DNA of 64,000 nt from Kitasatospora papulosa. GTDB lineage: Bacteria > Actinomycetota > Actinomycetes > Streptomycetales > Streptomycetaceae. The notes beneath the pieces are model-generated. The model was not told where the DNA came from. It made no database searches and saw nothing but the letters and a program-made list of their open reading frames with translations. Location: the NCBI RefSeq assembly GCF_000717245.1, contig NZ_JNYQ01000010.1:124001-188000 (forward strand), given 5' to 3'. The translations under genes were made by a program, and so were the position numbers. How positions within the stretch are numbered: position 1 is the first letter of the stretch; each line of letters opens with the position of its first letter. Below, one piece after another: positions 8,903 to 18,110 of this stretch.

Positions 8903-10558
8903 ATGGCGTACGACGCTGATGTGATCGTGATCGGGGCAGGGCTCGCGGGGCTGGTCGCCACCGCCGAGCTCGTCGACGCGGGCCGCACGGTGATCCTGCT
9001 CGACCAGGAGCCCGAACAGTCCATGGGCGGCCAGGCGCACTGGTCCTTCGGCGGCCTCTTCCTCGTCGACTCGCCCGAACAGCGCCGTATGCGGATCAAG
9101 GACAGCCGTGAGCTGGCCCTCCAGGACTGGTACGGCACGGCCGGCTTCGACCGCGAGGAGGACCACTGGCCACGGCGGTGGGCCGAGGCGTACGTCGACT
9201 TCGCGGCGGGGGAGAAGCGGTCCTGGCTGCACGCCCAGGGGCTGCGGCTCTTCCCGGTCGTCGGCTGGGCGGAACGCGGCGGTTACGACGCGAGGGGCCA
9301 CGGCAACTCCGTCCCCCGCTTCCACATCACCTGGGGCACCGGCCCCGGCGTCGTCGCCCCCTTCGAGCGCAGGGTCCGCGAGGGGATGGCCAAGGGTCTC
9401 GTCCAGGCACGGTTCCGCCACCGGGTGACCGGTCTCGGCCGGTCGGGCGGAGAGGTCGACACGGTCACCGGCGAGGTCCTCCAGGAGAGCGGCGCCGAGC
9501 GGGGGACCGCGAGCAGCCGCGAGACCACCGGCGCCTTCGAACTGAGGGCCCAGGCCGTGATCGTCACCTCCGGGGGCATCGGGGGCAACCACGACCTCGT
9601 GCGCGCCCAGTGGCCCGCGCGGCTGGGAACCCCGCCGGAGAAGATGCTCTCCGGGGTCCCCGCGCACGTCGACGGACTGATGCTGGGCATCGCCGAGAAG
9701 GCGGGCGCCCACCACATCAACCGCGACCGGATGTGGCACTACACCGAGGGCATCGAGAACTGGAACCCGATCTGGGACAAGCACGGCATCCGGATCCTGC
9801 CCGGCCCGTCCTCGCTCTGGCTGGACGCCCGCGGCAGGCGGCTTCCGGTCCCGCTGTTCCCGGGCTTCGACACCCTCGGCACCCTCGAACACATCATGCG
9901 GTCCGGCCACGGCTACACCTGGTTCGTCCTCGACCGGAAGATCATCGGCAAGGAGTTCGCCCTCTCCGGCTCCGAGCAGAACCCGGACCTGACCGGGAAG
10001 TCGGTGCGCGACGTGATCGGCAGGGCCCGCGCCGACGTCCCCGGACCGGTGCAGGCGTTCATGGACAAGGGGGTGGACTTCGTCGTCGAGAAGGACCTCG
10101 GAGCGCTCGTCCGGGGGATGAACGCGCTCACCGGGGAAGCGCTGATCGACGAGGACGAGCTGCGCCGCGAGATCACCGCCCGGGACCGTGAGATCGCCAA
10201 CCCCTTCACCAAGGACCTCCAGATCACGGCGATCAACGGTGCCCGCTCCTACCTCGGCGACAAGCTGATCCGCACGGCGAAGCCGCACCGCATCCTCGAC
10301 CCCGCGGCCGGCCCCCTGATCGCCGTACGGCTCAACATCCTGACCCGCAAGTCCCTCGGGGGCCTGGAGACGGACCTGTCCTCCCGCGTCCTCACCGAGG
10401 ACGGCACCCCGCTGGCCGGGGTGTACGCGGCGGGGGAGGCGGCGGGCTTCGGCGGCGGCGGGGTCCACGGCTACCGGTCGCTGGAGGGCACGTTCCTGGG
10501 CGGCTGCATCTTCTCCGGCCGTGCCGCGGGCCGTGCGGCGGCGAAGGCGGTCGGCTGA
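8903..10558 (+). CDS. FAD-binding dehydrogenase, KstD/fumarate-reductase flavoprotein-like
   Basis: A 551-residue flavoprotein. An N-terminal Rossmann motif VIVIGAGLAGLVATAEL is followed by MGGQAHWSFGGLFLVDSPEQ. The C-terminal FAD motif is GEAAGFGGGGVHGYRSLEG. The family (FAD-binding dehydrogenase of the 3-ketosteroid-1-dehydrogenase and fumarate-reductase group) takes hydrogens from a ring or saturated acid. The ATG at 8903 is 10 bases after a GGA-containing site. It is divergent from the EamA unit with 162 bp between. No steroid catabolic genes are nearby, so a steroid substrate is not supported here. Confidence 0.92.
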   Translation: MAYDADVIVIGAGLAGLVATAELVDAGRTVILLDQEPEQSMGGQAHWSFGGLFLVDSPEQRRMRIKDSRELALQDWYGTAGFDREEDHWPRRWAEAYVDFAAGEKRSWLHAQGLRLFPVVGWAERGGYDARGHGNSVPRFHITWGTGPGVVAPFERRVREGMAKGLVQARFRHRVTGLGRSGGEVDTVTGEVLQESGAERGTASSRETTGAFELRAQAVIVTSGGIGGNHDLVRAQWPARLGTPPEKMLSGVPAHVDGLMLGIAEKAGAHHINRDRMWHYTEGIENWNPIWDKHGIRILPGPSSLWLDARGRRLPVPLFPGFDTLGTLEHIMRSGHGYTWFVLDRKIIGKEFALSGSEQNPDLTGKSVRDVIGRARADVPGPVQAFMDKGVDFVVEKDLGALVRGMNALTGEALIDEDELRREITARDREIANPFTKDLQITAINGARSYLGDKLIRTAKPHRILDPAAGPLIAVRLNILTRKSLGGLETDLSSRVLTEDGTPLAGVYAAGEAAGFGGGGVHGYRSLEGTFLGGCIFSGRAAGRAAAKAVG

Positions 10559-10612
10559 CCGGCCGGGGGCTCCCGGGAGCGCCCCGCCGGCCTCCCGGGA
10601 GAGCGCCCGCCG

Positions 10613-11038
10613 TCAGGCGAGGCGCTCCACCACCCGGAACCGCTCCGCCACGATCATCGTGTCGTCGTCCACGGTGAATCGCGGGTCCCCGAGCGCCTCC
10701 CGCATCTCCTCGCTGTGCCAGAACTCCTCGTGCCCCGCCCGCCACTCGGCCACGGTCGCGTAGCCCTCACCCTCGTCGAGGGCGTGCTGCAACCCCACCG
10801 ACCCCAGGGGCAGCACGCGCACCTCCGTCACTTCGACCACGGCGACCTCCCGCCCGTCGGAGTCGATGACCGCCGACCGCTCGCCCACGGGCGGCAGCTC
10901 CTCGCGCTCCACCTCGTACTCGACGAGCAGCCCCGAGGTGGAGACCTTCTCGCCCGAGAGCACGGCGGCCACCAGCCGGTCGCGCAAGGGCCCGGGGAAG
11001 GCGAGCAGGAACGGTTTGAGCGGTTCACGGTTCTCCAT
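10613..11038 (-). CDS. ASCH-domain protein
   Basis: A 141-residue protein with the ASCH fold: PFLLAFPGPLRDRLVAAVLSGEKVSTSGLLVEYE carries the conserved G-K-S/T signature, followed by a beta-barrel core and EEFWHSEEMREALGD. ASCH proteins bind RNA, and some, like E. coli YqfB, are amidohydrolases acting on modified nucleosides. It is convergent with the flavoprotein gene (54 bp apart, GC-rich with imperfect inverted repeats). No partner gene is evident. Confidence 0.88.
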   Translation of the reverse strand: MENREPLKPFLLAFPGPLRDRLVAAVLSGEKVSTSGLLVEYEVEREELPPVGERSAVIDSDGREVAVVEVTEVRVLPLGSVGLQHALDEGEGYATVAEWRAGHEEFWHSEEMREALGDPRFTVDDDTMIVAERFRVVERLA

Positions 11039-11282
11039 GGCGGCAGTGTGGCACGCGTCACCCCTGCCCCGTCCGCCACTCCTGTGGACGGCTCGCGAAC
11101 TGCGTGAACGGTCGCTCCGGTACTCCCCGATGCGCCAACTGGGCGGTGTGTGAACGCAGTTGCGGAGGGGGTCGACCTTGACGCCGAGCCTTGCCTAGCG
11201 CTTTGCTGTGCGCGATCGTCTGCTCGCACAGAGCATCGAAGACGTGCTGATCTCACGCCGAAGCCGAAAAGGAAGCCTGCGG

Positions 11283-12245
11283 ATGTCTCCGCCTCCGCCG
11301 CCCCTGGGCCGCTCCCGTCGCAGGGGCGGGCGCACGGGCCGCGCCTTCGACCCGGCGCTCGGGGACGGCGAACTCATCGACGTAAGGAGCCAGTTCGCAC
11401 AGGGCCGCTGGACCCGGGCCCGTTCCCTGCTGGTCGCGACCGGCAGCGACTGGGACCGCCGCGGCCACCGGATCCTCGCTCTCGCCGCCGTCCCGTCCGC
11501 CGCCGGCTGGGCCGCCGACTGGCTGCTCGCCGAGCCCGACAGCGCCGACGCCACGACACTGCTCGCCTGCGCCGGCGTCGTCCGCTCCCGGCGCCCCGGG
11601 GCCGGTGCCGAGGAACGTGACCGGGCGCGCGAGGCGTGCCTGACCGCCGCCGCGCTCGACCCCGCCGACCCCACCCCCTGGCTCGGTCTGATGGCACTGG
11701 AGCGGGAGCACGGCACCCACGAGGCGGCAGCGGGACACTTCGAGGAGATCCGTGCCCGTCACCCCGAACACCACCACGGCCATCACCTGATGACGGCCTC
11801 CCTCGCCGAGACGAACCCCGGGAGCGATCCCCTCCACGCGGTGTACGACTTCGCCGCGTGGGCCGCCGAACAGGCGCCGGCCGACTCACCGCTCGCCGTG
11901 CTCCCCGTCGTGGCCCACGCCGAGCGCTACCGCGTCCTCGCCGCCGCCGGAGCCGTGCCCGACGACCCGGCGGCCTCGGGCCACTGGTCGGGGCGCAGAG
12001 CCCGGCAGGTCATGAAGGCGGCCTTCGACTGGTGGCTCGAATGGGAACGCGAGGACCATCCCCGCCACCACACCGACCTCAACTTCCTGGCGCACGCCAA
12101 GATCTGCGAAGGCCGGCCCGCCGAGGCAGCCGCACTCTTCCACCGCATCGGCCCGCACGCCACCGAGGTTCCGTGGTCCTACGCCGGACGCGACCCGTAC
12201 CCCGCATTCGTCGCCGCGCGCACCCTCGCGCTCGGTGCCCCCTGA
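11283..12245 (+). CDS. Hypothetical cytosolic protein, TPR-like repeats
   Basis: A 320-residue protein with no membrane segment and no recognised enzyme motif. The sequence is alpha-helical and alanine-rich, with a TPR-like unit around AALDPADPTPWLGLMALEREHGTHEAAAGH (residues about 120-150). Histidine-rich ARHPEHHHGHHL and tryptophan-rich FDWWLEWERED segments follow. The ATG at 11283 follows AAGGA by nine bases; an in-frame start at 11208 would add 25 basic residues and has no ribosome site. The amino acid permease gene begins 33 bp later, so they may form an operon. Function unknown. Confidence 0.8.
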   Translation: MSPPPPPLGRSRRRGGRTGRAFDPALGDGELIDVRSQFAQGRWTRARSLLVATGSDWDRRGHRILALAAVPSAAGWAADWLLAEPDSADATTLLACAGVVRSRRPGAGAEERDRAREACLTAAALDPADPTPWLGLMALEREHGTHEAAAGHFEEIRARHPEHHHGHHLMTASLAETNPGSDPLHAVYDFAAWAAEQAPADSPLAVLPVVAHAERYRVLAAAGAVPDDPAASGHWSGRRARQVMKAAFDWWLEWEREDHPRHHTDLNFLAHAKICEGRPAEAAALFHRIGPHATEVPWSYAGRDPYPAFVAARTLALGAP

Positions 12246-12278
12246 CACGTCTCCACCGACGAAGGGACCACCCCCGCC

Positions 12279-13835
12279 ATGTCGACGGGCAGAACTGACA
12301 CCGGCGCGACCCGCACCACCGGCGGCATCAGCACCTACAAGGGTGAGGAGCGCGCGCTGCGCGCCGACCGGCTCGGCACCCCCGGGCTGCTCCTGTCCGT
12401 CCTCGCCGCCAGCGCCCCCCTGATGGTCGTCGCAGGGGTCATGCCCACGGTCTTCGGCGTCATGGGCATCGTCGGGCAGCCCCTGCTCTACGTGATCCTG
12501 GGCATCGTCCTCATGCTGTTCGGAGTGGGCTACGCGGAGATGAGCCGGCACGTCCACAACGCCGGTGCCTTCTACGCCTACATCGCCCGCGGGCTCGGCC
12601 CCACCGCCGGCGCGGGCGCCTCGCTCGTCGCGCTGGTCGCCTACAGCGCCATGCAGGTCGGCGTCTACGGCATCCTCGGCTTCGAGGTCTCGGGCCTCTT
12701 CGCCACCTATCTGGACATCGACCTCCGGTGGTGGATCCCCGCCCTCGTCTCCGTGGCCGTCGTCGGCGTACTCGGCTGGCTCAAGATCGACCTCAACGCC
12801 AAGGTCCTCGGGGTCCTGCTGGTCGTCGAGTGCGCCCTCGTGGTGATCTTCGACATCGCCGCCGTCGGCAAGCCCGGCCCCGAGGGCCTGTCCCTTCACG
12901 CCTTCGACCCCGCCACCCTGACCGGAGCCGGCCTGGGCACCGCGCTCTGCTTCTGCATCGCCGCGTTCGTCGGCTTCGAGCAGGCGCCGGTGTACGCGGA
13001 GGAGACCAGCCGCCCGCAGGTCGTCGTGTCCCGCGTGATGTTCCTGGCCGTCGGCTACGCCGCGCTCTTCCTCGCCGTGAGCTCCTGGGCCCTCACCGTC
13101 GCCGCCGGCCCCTCCTCCGTCGCGGACACCTCCCTCGAGGAGGGCCCCGGGATGCTCTTCGGCCTCACCGAGGAACGGCTCGGCGCCACCTTCACCGACG
13201 TCCTGCACGTCCTGTTCGTCACCGGCATGTTCGCCGCGCTGCTCAGCTTCCACAACGTGGTGGCCCGCTACGCGTTCGCCATGGGCAGGGAAGGGCTGCT
13301 GCCCGCCGGCTTCGGCCGCACCAGCAAGGCGAGCGGAGCCCCCGCGACCGGATCCATGCTGCAGTCCGCGGTCTCGGTCGTCATCGTGCTCGCCTTCGCC
13401 GTCACCGACGACCACCCGGTCGGTGACCCCACCGCGCCCGTGCTGCACCTGTTCACCTGGATGGGCAACGTCGGTGCGCTCGGCGTCATCGTCCTGATGG
13501 CCGCGGCCTCCTTCGCCGTCATCGCGTTCTTCGTGCGGCGCGGCGCCGGACGGGCCCAGGCCCCCCGGCTCGTCGCCTCCGGCCTCGCCGGCCTCGCCCT
13601 GCTGGCCATCGCCGTGTTCACCGTCCGGGACTTCGGCGTCCTGGTCGGCTCGGGTCCGGGCTCGGCACTGAACTGGCTGCTGCCCGGTGTCATCGTGCTG
13701 GCCCTCGCCGGAGGCCTGGCGTACGGGGCGGTGCTGCGCCGCACCAGGCCCGAGGTCCACGCGCGGATCGGCCTCGGGAACGAGGCGTTCCAGCTGGAGA
13801 AGGCGGCCGGGGGCGCGGCGGCCCCCATACGCTGA
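12279..13835 (+). CDS. APC-superfamily amino acid permease
   Basis: A 518-residue transporter with 12 predicted membrane helices. Helix 1 carries LLLSVLAASAPLMVVAGVMP, the unwound substrate-binding segment of APC carriers. IAAFVGFEQAPVYAEET in helix 6 is the second signature (GFE). It imports an amino acid or amine with protons or as an exchanger. The ATG at 12279 follows GAAGGG by about 12 bases. It lies 33 bp after the hypothetical gene. Substrate cannot be assigned. Confidence 0.92.
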   Translation: MSTGRTDTGATRTTGGISTYKGEERALRADRLGTPGLLLSVLAASAPLMVVAGVMPTVFGVMGIVGQPLLYVILGIVLMLFGVGYAEMSRHVHNAGAFYAYIARGLGPTAGAGASLVALVAYSAMQVGVYGILGFEVSGLFATYLDIDLRWWIPALVSVAVVGVLGWLKIDLNAKVLGVLLVVECALVVIFDIAAVGKPGPEGLSLHAFDPATLTGAGLGTALCFCIAAFVGFEQAPVYAEETSRPQVVVSRVMFLAVGYAALFLAVSSWALTVAAGPSSVADTSLEEGPGMLFGLTEERLGATFTDVLHVLFVTGMFAALLSFHNVVARYAFAMGREGLLPAGFGRTSKASGAPATGSMLQSAVSVVIVLAFAVTDDHPVGDPTAPVLHLFTWMGNVGALGVIVLMAAASFAVIAFFVRRGAGRAQAPRLVASGLAGLALLAIAVFTVRDFGVLVGSGPGSALNWLLPGVIVLALAGGLAYGAVLRRTRPEVHARIGLGNEAFQLEKAAGGAAAPIR

Positions 13836-13911
13836 CCGACCTTCCTTACCGAAGCGTGACGTGTGCCCGCGGCCCCTGGTGACGGGGGACCGCAGGTGTT
13901 CGAATGGGTGG

Positions 13912-14658
13912 GTGAACAGTCCCCTTCCCGACCGTGACCGCTCCTCCCCGGACGACGGCGGCGCGCCCGTCGGACGCCGTCTGGTCCTCGCCATGCTCGG
14001 CCTCGGCGCCGCCGGGGTGGTGGCCGCGCCCGTCCTCCAGCGCACGCTGGAGGACGGACTGGGCGCGGTCGCCGACAAGGACCCCACCGGACTCACCGGT
14101 CTGCTGCCCAACGGCGGCGGCTTCCGCTACTACTCCGTCACCACGTCGGTGCCCGAGAAGACCGCCGCCGACTACCGCCTCACCGTGGACGGCCTCGTCG
14201 ACCGCCCGGCGACGTACACCCTGGACTCCCTGAAGGCGCTGCCGCAGACCCGCATGGTGCGCGACGTCCAGTGCGTCACCGGCTGGCGGGTGCCCGAGAC
14301 CCCCTTCGAGGGCGTCAGGCTCTCCGCCCTGCTGGACGCGGCAGGCGTACGGCCGGGTGCGAAGGCGATCCGCTTCACCTGCTTCGACGGTGCCTACAGC
14401 GAGAGCCTCACGCTCGAACAGGCCAGCCGGCCGGACGTCCTGGTCGCCACGCGCATGCGGGACGAGCCGCTGGCCCACGCCCACGGCGGGCCGATCCGGC
14501 TGTACGTGGCCCCCATGTACTTCTACAAGTCGGCGAAATGGCTCTCCGGGATCACCGTCACCGACTCCGTACGCCCCGGATACTGGGAGGAGCTCGGCTA
14601 TGACGTCGACGCCTGGGTCGGCCGGTCCAACGGCCGCGACGACGCCCCCACCGTCTGA
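13912..14658 (+). CDS. Molybdopterin-dependent oxidoreductase, sulfite-oxidase fold
   Basis: A 248-residue protein with an N-terminal export segment GRRLVLAMLGLGAAGVVAAP whose twin arginines suggest Tat transport, as needed for folded molybdoproteins. The SUOX/MsrP domain follows: VRDVQCVTGW carries the molybdenum-ligating cysteine, and HAHGGPIRLYVAPMYFYKSAKW is the conserved cofactor region. A GTG at 13912 is the most likely start. The gene overlaps the cytochrome b gene by 59 bp, so the two make an exported oxidoreductase with its membrane electron carrier. The substrate (sulfite, methionine sulfoxide or other oxide) is not decided by sequence. Confidence 0.88.
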   Translation: MNSPLPDRDRSSPDDGGAPVGRRLVLAMLGLGAAGVVAAPVLQRTLEDGLGAVADKDPTGLTGLLPNGGGFRYYSVTTSVPEKTAADYRLTVDGLVDRPATYTLDSLKALPQTRMVRDVQCVTGWRVPETPFEGVRLSALLDAAGVRPGAKAIRFTCFDGAYSESLTLEQASRPDVLVATRMRDEPLAHAHGGPIRLYVAPMYFYKSAKWLSGITVTDSVRPGYWEELGYDVDAWVGRSNGRDDAPTV

Positions 14659-15265
14659 CCCCTCCCCGAGGGTCAGGCGCTTCACCACCGCGGAACGCCT
14701 GGTACACCGCGCCACGGCCTGGCTGGTGCTGATCTGCGTCGCCACCGCCGCCTGCCTGTACGTCCCCCAGCTCGCCGAACTCGTCGGCCGCCGGCGCCTC
14801 GTGGTCACCGTCCACGAGTGGTCCGGGCTGCTGATTCCGGTGCCGCTGCTGGCCGGACTGGCCTCCCGCGCCCTGCGCGCCGACCTCTCCCGGATCAACC
14901 GGTTCGGTCCGCACGACCGCCGGTGGCTGCGGGCGGCCCTGCGCCGCGACCACGCACCGGGATCGCGTCCGGCGGGGAAGTTCAACGCCGGCCAGAAGCT
15001 CTACGCCGCGTGGACCGCGGGGGCCGTGCTCGTGATGCTCGGCACGGGGCTGCTGATGTGGTTCACCGGGCTCGCCCCGCTGGTGTGGCGCACGGGCGCG
15101 ACCTTCGTCCACGACTGGCTGGCCCTCGCCCTCGGCGTGGTGGTCGCCGGCCATATGGCGAAGGCGCTCGCCGACCCGGAGGCACGCCGTGGCATGCGCA
15201 CCGGGTCGGTCGAGCGCCTCTGGGCCCGTTCCGAGCACCCGCTGTGGCGGGAGACCGAGGAGTGA
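14600..15265 (+). CDS. Cytochrome b561/FdnI-type membrane subunit
   Basis: A 221-residue membrane protein with four hydrophobic helices and well-placed histidines for heme b (RLVHRATAWLV, VTVHEWSGLLI, TFVHDWLALALGVVVAGHMAKA). The GxK segment FNAGQKLYAAW is typical of formate-dehydrogenase gamma subunits. The ATG at 14600 has GGGAGGAG 7-14 bases upstream, inside the molybdoprotein gene. It most likely passes electrons between quinone and the molybdoprotein. It is convergent with gntP, with only 6 bp between the stops. Confidence 0.87.
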   Translation: MTSTPGSAGPTAATTPPPSDPSPRVRRFTTAERLVHRATAWLVLICVATAACLYVPQLAELVGRRRLVVTVHEWSGLLIPVPLLAGLASRALRADLSRINRFGPHDRRWLRAALRRDHAPGSRPAGKFNAGQKLYAAWTAGAVLVMLGTGLLMWFTGLAPLVWRTGATFVHDWLALALGVVVAGHMAKALADPEARRGMRTGSVERLWARSEHPLWRETEE

Positions 15266-15271
15266 CGCCGG

Positions 15272-16669
15272 CTACAACACCAGCGACAGCAGCAGGATGA
15301 AGGCCAGCGAGACGACGGAGATGATGGTCTCCATCACCGACCAGGTCTTGATCGTCTGCGGGACGTCCATGCCGAAGTACTCCTTCACCAGCCAGAACCC
15401 CGCGTCGTTGACGTGGCTGAAGAAGAGGGAACCCGCACCGACCGCCAGGACGAGCAGCGCCGCGTGGGACGTGGACATGTCGGCGGCCAGCGGGGCGACC
15501 AGACCGGCCGCGGAGATGGTGGCCACGGTCGCCGAACCGGTCGCCAGCCGTATCGCCACCGCGATGAGCCAGCCGAGCAGCAGGGCGGGGATCGACCAGT
15601 TCTCGGAGAAGTCGAGGATCATCTGGCCCACACCGGCGTCGATGAGGGTCTGCTTGAACCCGCCGCCGGCGCCCACGATGAGCAGGATGCCCGCGATCGG
15701 GGCGAGGGACTTCTCGACGGTGCCGGCGAGACGGTCCTTGGTGAACCCGGCCGCGCGGCCCAGCGTGAACATGCCGACCAGGACGGCGGCCAGCAGGGCG
15801 ATCAGCGGCGAGCCGATGACGTCGGTGACCCGCTGGACGTGGTTCTCCGGGTCGTCCACCACGATGTCGACCAGTGCCTTGACCAGCATCAGGACGACGG
15901 GCAGCAGGATCGTCGCCAGGGTCGCGCCGAAGTTGGGGCGGCGGTCCAGCTCCTCGGACGGGCGCTGCGGGATCATCTTCTCCGGCGCCTCGATGTCCAC
16001 CCAGCGGGCGGCGTAGCGGGAGAAGACCGGGCCCGCGATGATCACGGTCGGGATGGCCACCAGCACACCGAGGGCCAGGGTGACACCCAGGTTCGCGCCG
16101 AGGGCGTCGATCGCCACCAGCGGGCCGGGGTGCGGGGGGATCAGCCCGTGCATCACGGACAGGCCGGCGAGCGCGGGGATGCCGATCCGCATCAGCGAGT
16201 AGTTGCCGCGCTTGGCGACCAGCAGCACCACCGGAATCATCAGCACGATCCCGACCTCGAAGAACAGCGGAAGCCCGATGATCGAGGCGATGAGGACCAT
16301 CGCCCACGGCATCGCGCGCCCGCTCGCCTTCGCGAGGATCGTGTCGACGATCTGGTCGGCGCCGCCGGAGTCGGCGAGCAGCTTGCCCAGGATGGCGCCC
16401 AGGGCGATGAGGACACCGACACTCGCCACGGTCGAGCCGAGGCCCGTGGTGAAGCTGGTGATCGTCTTCGCCGGGTTGGCCCCGGCGAACGAGCCGAGGG
16501 CCAGCGTGCCGATGGTCAACGCGAGGAACGCGTGCATCTTGAGCTTGGTGATGAGCAGGACGATGACGGCGATGCCCGCCAGGACGGCGATGCCCAGCTG
16601 TGCGTTGCCGGCCGAAGTGATCGGTTCGACGGCGTCCGCTGCCAGCATCTCGACGCTGAGACTGGTCAC
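15272..16669 (-). CDS. gntP: Gluconate:proton symporter GntP
   Basis: A 465-residue member of the GntP family with about 12-14 membrane helices. Characteristic segments are LKMHAFLALTIGTLALGSFAG, the conserved GLPLFFEVGIVLMIPV and HGLIPPHPGPLVAID. It imports D-gluconate for phosphorylation by the kinase encoded just upstream. The start is a GTG at 16669 with AAGGA eight bases before it. The gene starts 11 bp after the gntK stop, so it is in the same operon. Confidence 0.96.
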   Translation of the reverse strand: MTSLSVEMLAADAVEPITSAGNAQLGIAVLAGIAVIVLLITKLKMHAFLALTIGTLALGSFAGANPAKTITSFTTGLGSTVASVGVLIALGAILGKLLADSGGADQIVDTILAKASGRAMPWAMVLIASIIGLPLFFEVGIVLMIPVVLLVAKRGNYSLMRIGIPALAGLSVMHGLIPPHPGPLVAIDALGANLGVTLALGVLVAIPTVIIAGPVFSRYAARWVDIEAPEKMIPQRPSEELDRRPNFGATLATILLPVVLMLVKALVDIVVDDPENHVQRVTDVIGSPLIALLAAVLVGMFTLGRAAGFTKDRLAGTVEKSLAPIAGILLIVGAGGGFKQTLIDAGVGQMILDFSENWSIPALLLGWLIAVAIRLATGSATVATISAAGLVAPLAADMSTSHAALLVLAVGAGSLFFSHVNDAGFWLVKEYFGMDVPQTIKTWSVMETIISVVSLAFILLLSLVL

Positions 16670-16680
16670 GGTGGTGATCC

Positions 16681-17190
16681 TTAGTTGGTGAGCCGGCGCA
16701 GCGCGGCGACGGCCCGGTCGGTGATTTCCTCGGGGGTGCCGGACACGTCGACCGAGACGCCCGCCTCGTCCTCCTGCAGGGGCTGCAGGGTCGCGAACTG
16801 GGAGTCGAGCAGCGCGGTCGGCATGAAGTGGCCCTTACGGTCCGCCATACGGCGTTCGATGAGGGACCGGTCGCCGGTCAGATGCAGGAAGACGGCACCG
16901 GGGGCCTCGGCCCGCAGCCGGTCCCGGTAGGCGCGCTTGAGCGCCGAGCTGCTGACGACGCCGCCGAGCCCGGCCCGGCCGTGCGCCCACTGCCCGATCG
17001 CGTCCAGCCACGGCCAGCGGTCGTCGTCCTCCAGCGGCGTGCCGGCGGACATCTTGGCGATGTTGGCCGGCGGGTGGAAATCGTCGCCCTCGGCGTAGGG
17101 GACGCCCAGGGCGTCGGCGAGCAGGGGGCCGATCGTGGTCTTGCCGGTCCCTGCTACGCCCATCACCACGACGACGTGGGGGGTGCTCAT
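16681..17190 (-). CDS. gntK: Gluconokinase GntK
   Basis: A 169-residue P-loop kinase, the usual length of GntK. The Walker A is GVAGTGKT (about residues 10-17), and the substrate region GDDFHPPANIAKM is followed by SSSALKRAYRDRLR and GHFMPTALLDSQFATLQ. It phosphorylates gluconate to 6-phosphogluconate for the pentose phosphate pathway. The ATG at 17190 is used; an upstream in-frame start would only add charged leader. It is divergent from gntR and precedes gntP. Confidence 0.96.
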   Translation of the reverse strand: MSTPHVVVVMGVAGTGKTTIGPLLADALGVPYAEGDDFHPPANIAKMSAGTPLEDDDRWPWLDAIGQWAHGRAGLGGVVSSSALKRAYRDRLRAEAPGAVFLHLTGDRSLIERRMADRKGHFMPTALLDSQFATLQPLQEDEAGVSVDVSGTPEEITDRAVAALRRLTN

Positions 17191-17258
17191 TGCTGCCTCG
17201 CTGTCTTCATCGACATCGGTCCGCGACATCGGTCCGTCGCGCTACTGAAACCCATTAC

Positions 17259-17297
17259 ATACGACTTATTCAAGAGGCTGTGACATAAACGTCGTAC
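17259..17297. promoter_or_regulatory. Inverted-repeat operator candidate for GntR
   Basis: ATACGACTTAT (17259-17269) recurs in inverted form as ATAAACGTCGTA (17285-17296), sharing TACGAC and TTAT half-sites, in the 143 bp between the divergent gntK and gntR genes. The AT-rich character stands out. It probably binds the FadR/FCD-type GntR and controls both directions with gluconate or 6-phosphogluconate as effector. Confidence 0.55.
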
Positions 17298-17333
17298 TTT
17301 TGATCCCGAAAGCGGACCCGTAGGCTTGCGGGC

Positions 17334-18035
17334 ATGACCACACCTGCCCAGGGGCTCCATACGCACGTGCTGGACACCCTGGGTCTGGAGATCGCCGCGG
17401 GGGAGTGCGCGCCGGGTCTGGTCCTGCGCACCGACGAGCTCGCGCAGCGCTTCGACGTGTCGCGCACCGTCGTGCGCGAGGTGATCCGCGTCCTGGAGTC
17501 CATGCACCTCGTCGAGTCCCGGCGCCGGGTCGGGGTGACCGTGCGGCCCACCGAGGAGTGGAACGTCTACGACCCCCAGGTCATCCGCTGGCGGCTCGCC
17601 GGCGCCGACCGCCCCCGGCAGCTGCGCTCCCTCACCGTGCTGCGGTCCGCGATCGAACCCGTCGCCGCGGGCCTCGCGGCCCGGAACGCCACGGCCGAGC
17701 AGTGCGCCGCACTGACGGAATGCGCCCTGGGCATGGTCGCGACCTCGCGCGGCCAGCAGCTGGAGGGCTACCTCCGGCACGACATCGCCTTCCACCGCGT
17801 CGTCCTCGACGCGTCCGGGAACGAGATGTTCGCCCGGCTCGGCGACGTCGTCGCCGAGGTCCTGGCCGGCCGCACCCACCACCAGGTGATGTTCGAGGAC
17901 CCGGACCCCGCCGCGGTCACGCTGCACGTCCGGCTCGCCGAAGCCGTCCGCGAGGGGGACGCCGAAGGCGCGGAACGGCTCACCAAGGAGATCGCGGTCG
18001 GCGCGCTGCACGAACTGGACGTGCTCGCCCCGTGA
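17334..18035 (+). CDS. gntR: GntR-family regulator (FadR/FCD subfamily) of gluconate genes
   Basis: A 233-residue regulator. The winged-helix domain contains ELAQRFDVSRTVVREVIRVLESMHLVE (about residues 32-60), and the FCD ligand domain includes HDIAFHRVVLDASGN with metal-binding histidines. It is divergent from gntK-gntP, the arrangement I recall in S. coelicolor (SCO1678-1680). It should repress the operon in the absence of gluconate. The ATG at 17334 follows a weak ribosome site. Confidence 0.93.
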   Translation: MTTPAQGLHTHVLDTLGLEIAAGECAPGLVLRTDELAQRFDVSRTVVREVIRVLESMHLVESRRRVGVTVRPTEEWNVYDPQVIRWRLAGADRPRQLRSLTVLRSAIEPVAAGLAARNATAEQCAALTECALGMVATSRGQQLEGYLRHDIAFHRVVLDASGNEMFARLGDVVAEVLAGRTHHQVMFEDPDPAAVTLHVRLAEAVREGDAEGAERLTKEIAVGALHELDVLAP

Positions 18036-18110
18036 GCGCCCTCCCGTCCGGGTACGGTGGACGGGATCTATCTTCAGCACAACGGGGCAGTCGGAATGGG
18101 AGACCACGGC

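Noticed and set aside
7823..10468. An 881-codon open frame on the minus strand
   Set aside because: Only the part from 8740 downward encodes the EamA transporter. The rest is antisense to the KstD-like flavoprotein gene and is open because of high GC bias.
10559..10612. Terminator between the flavoprotein and ASCH genes
   Set aside because: The gap is GC-rich with partial repeats (CTCCCGGGAG twice), but I could not build one clear stem with confidence.
11886..14111. A 741-codon minus-strand open frame
   Set aside because: It is antisense to the APC permease and part of two other genes; its composition is Gly/Glu/Asp-rich without domains.
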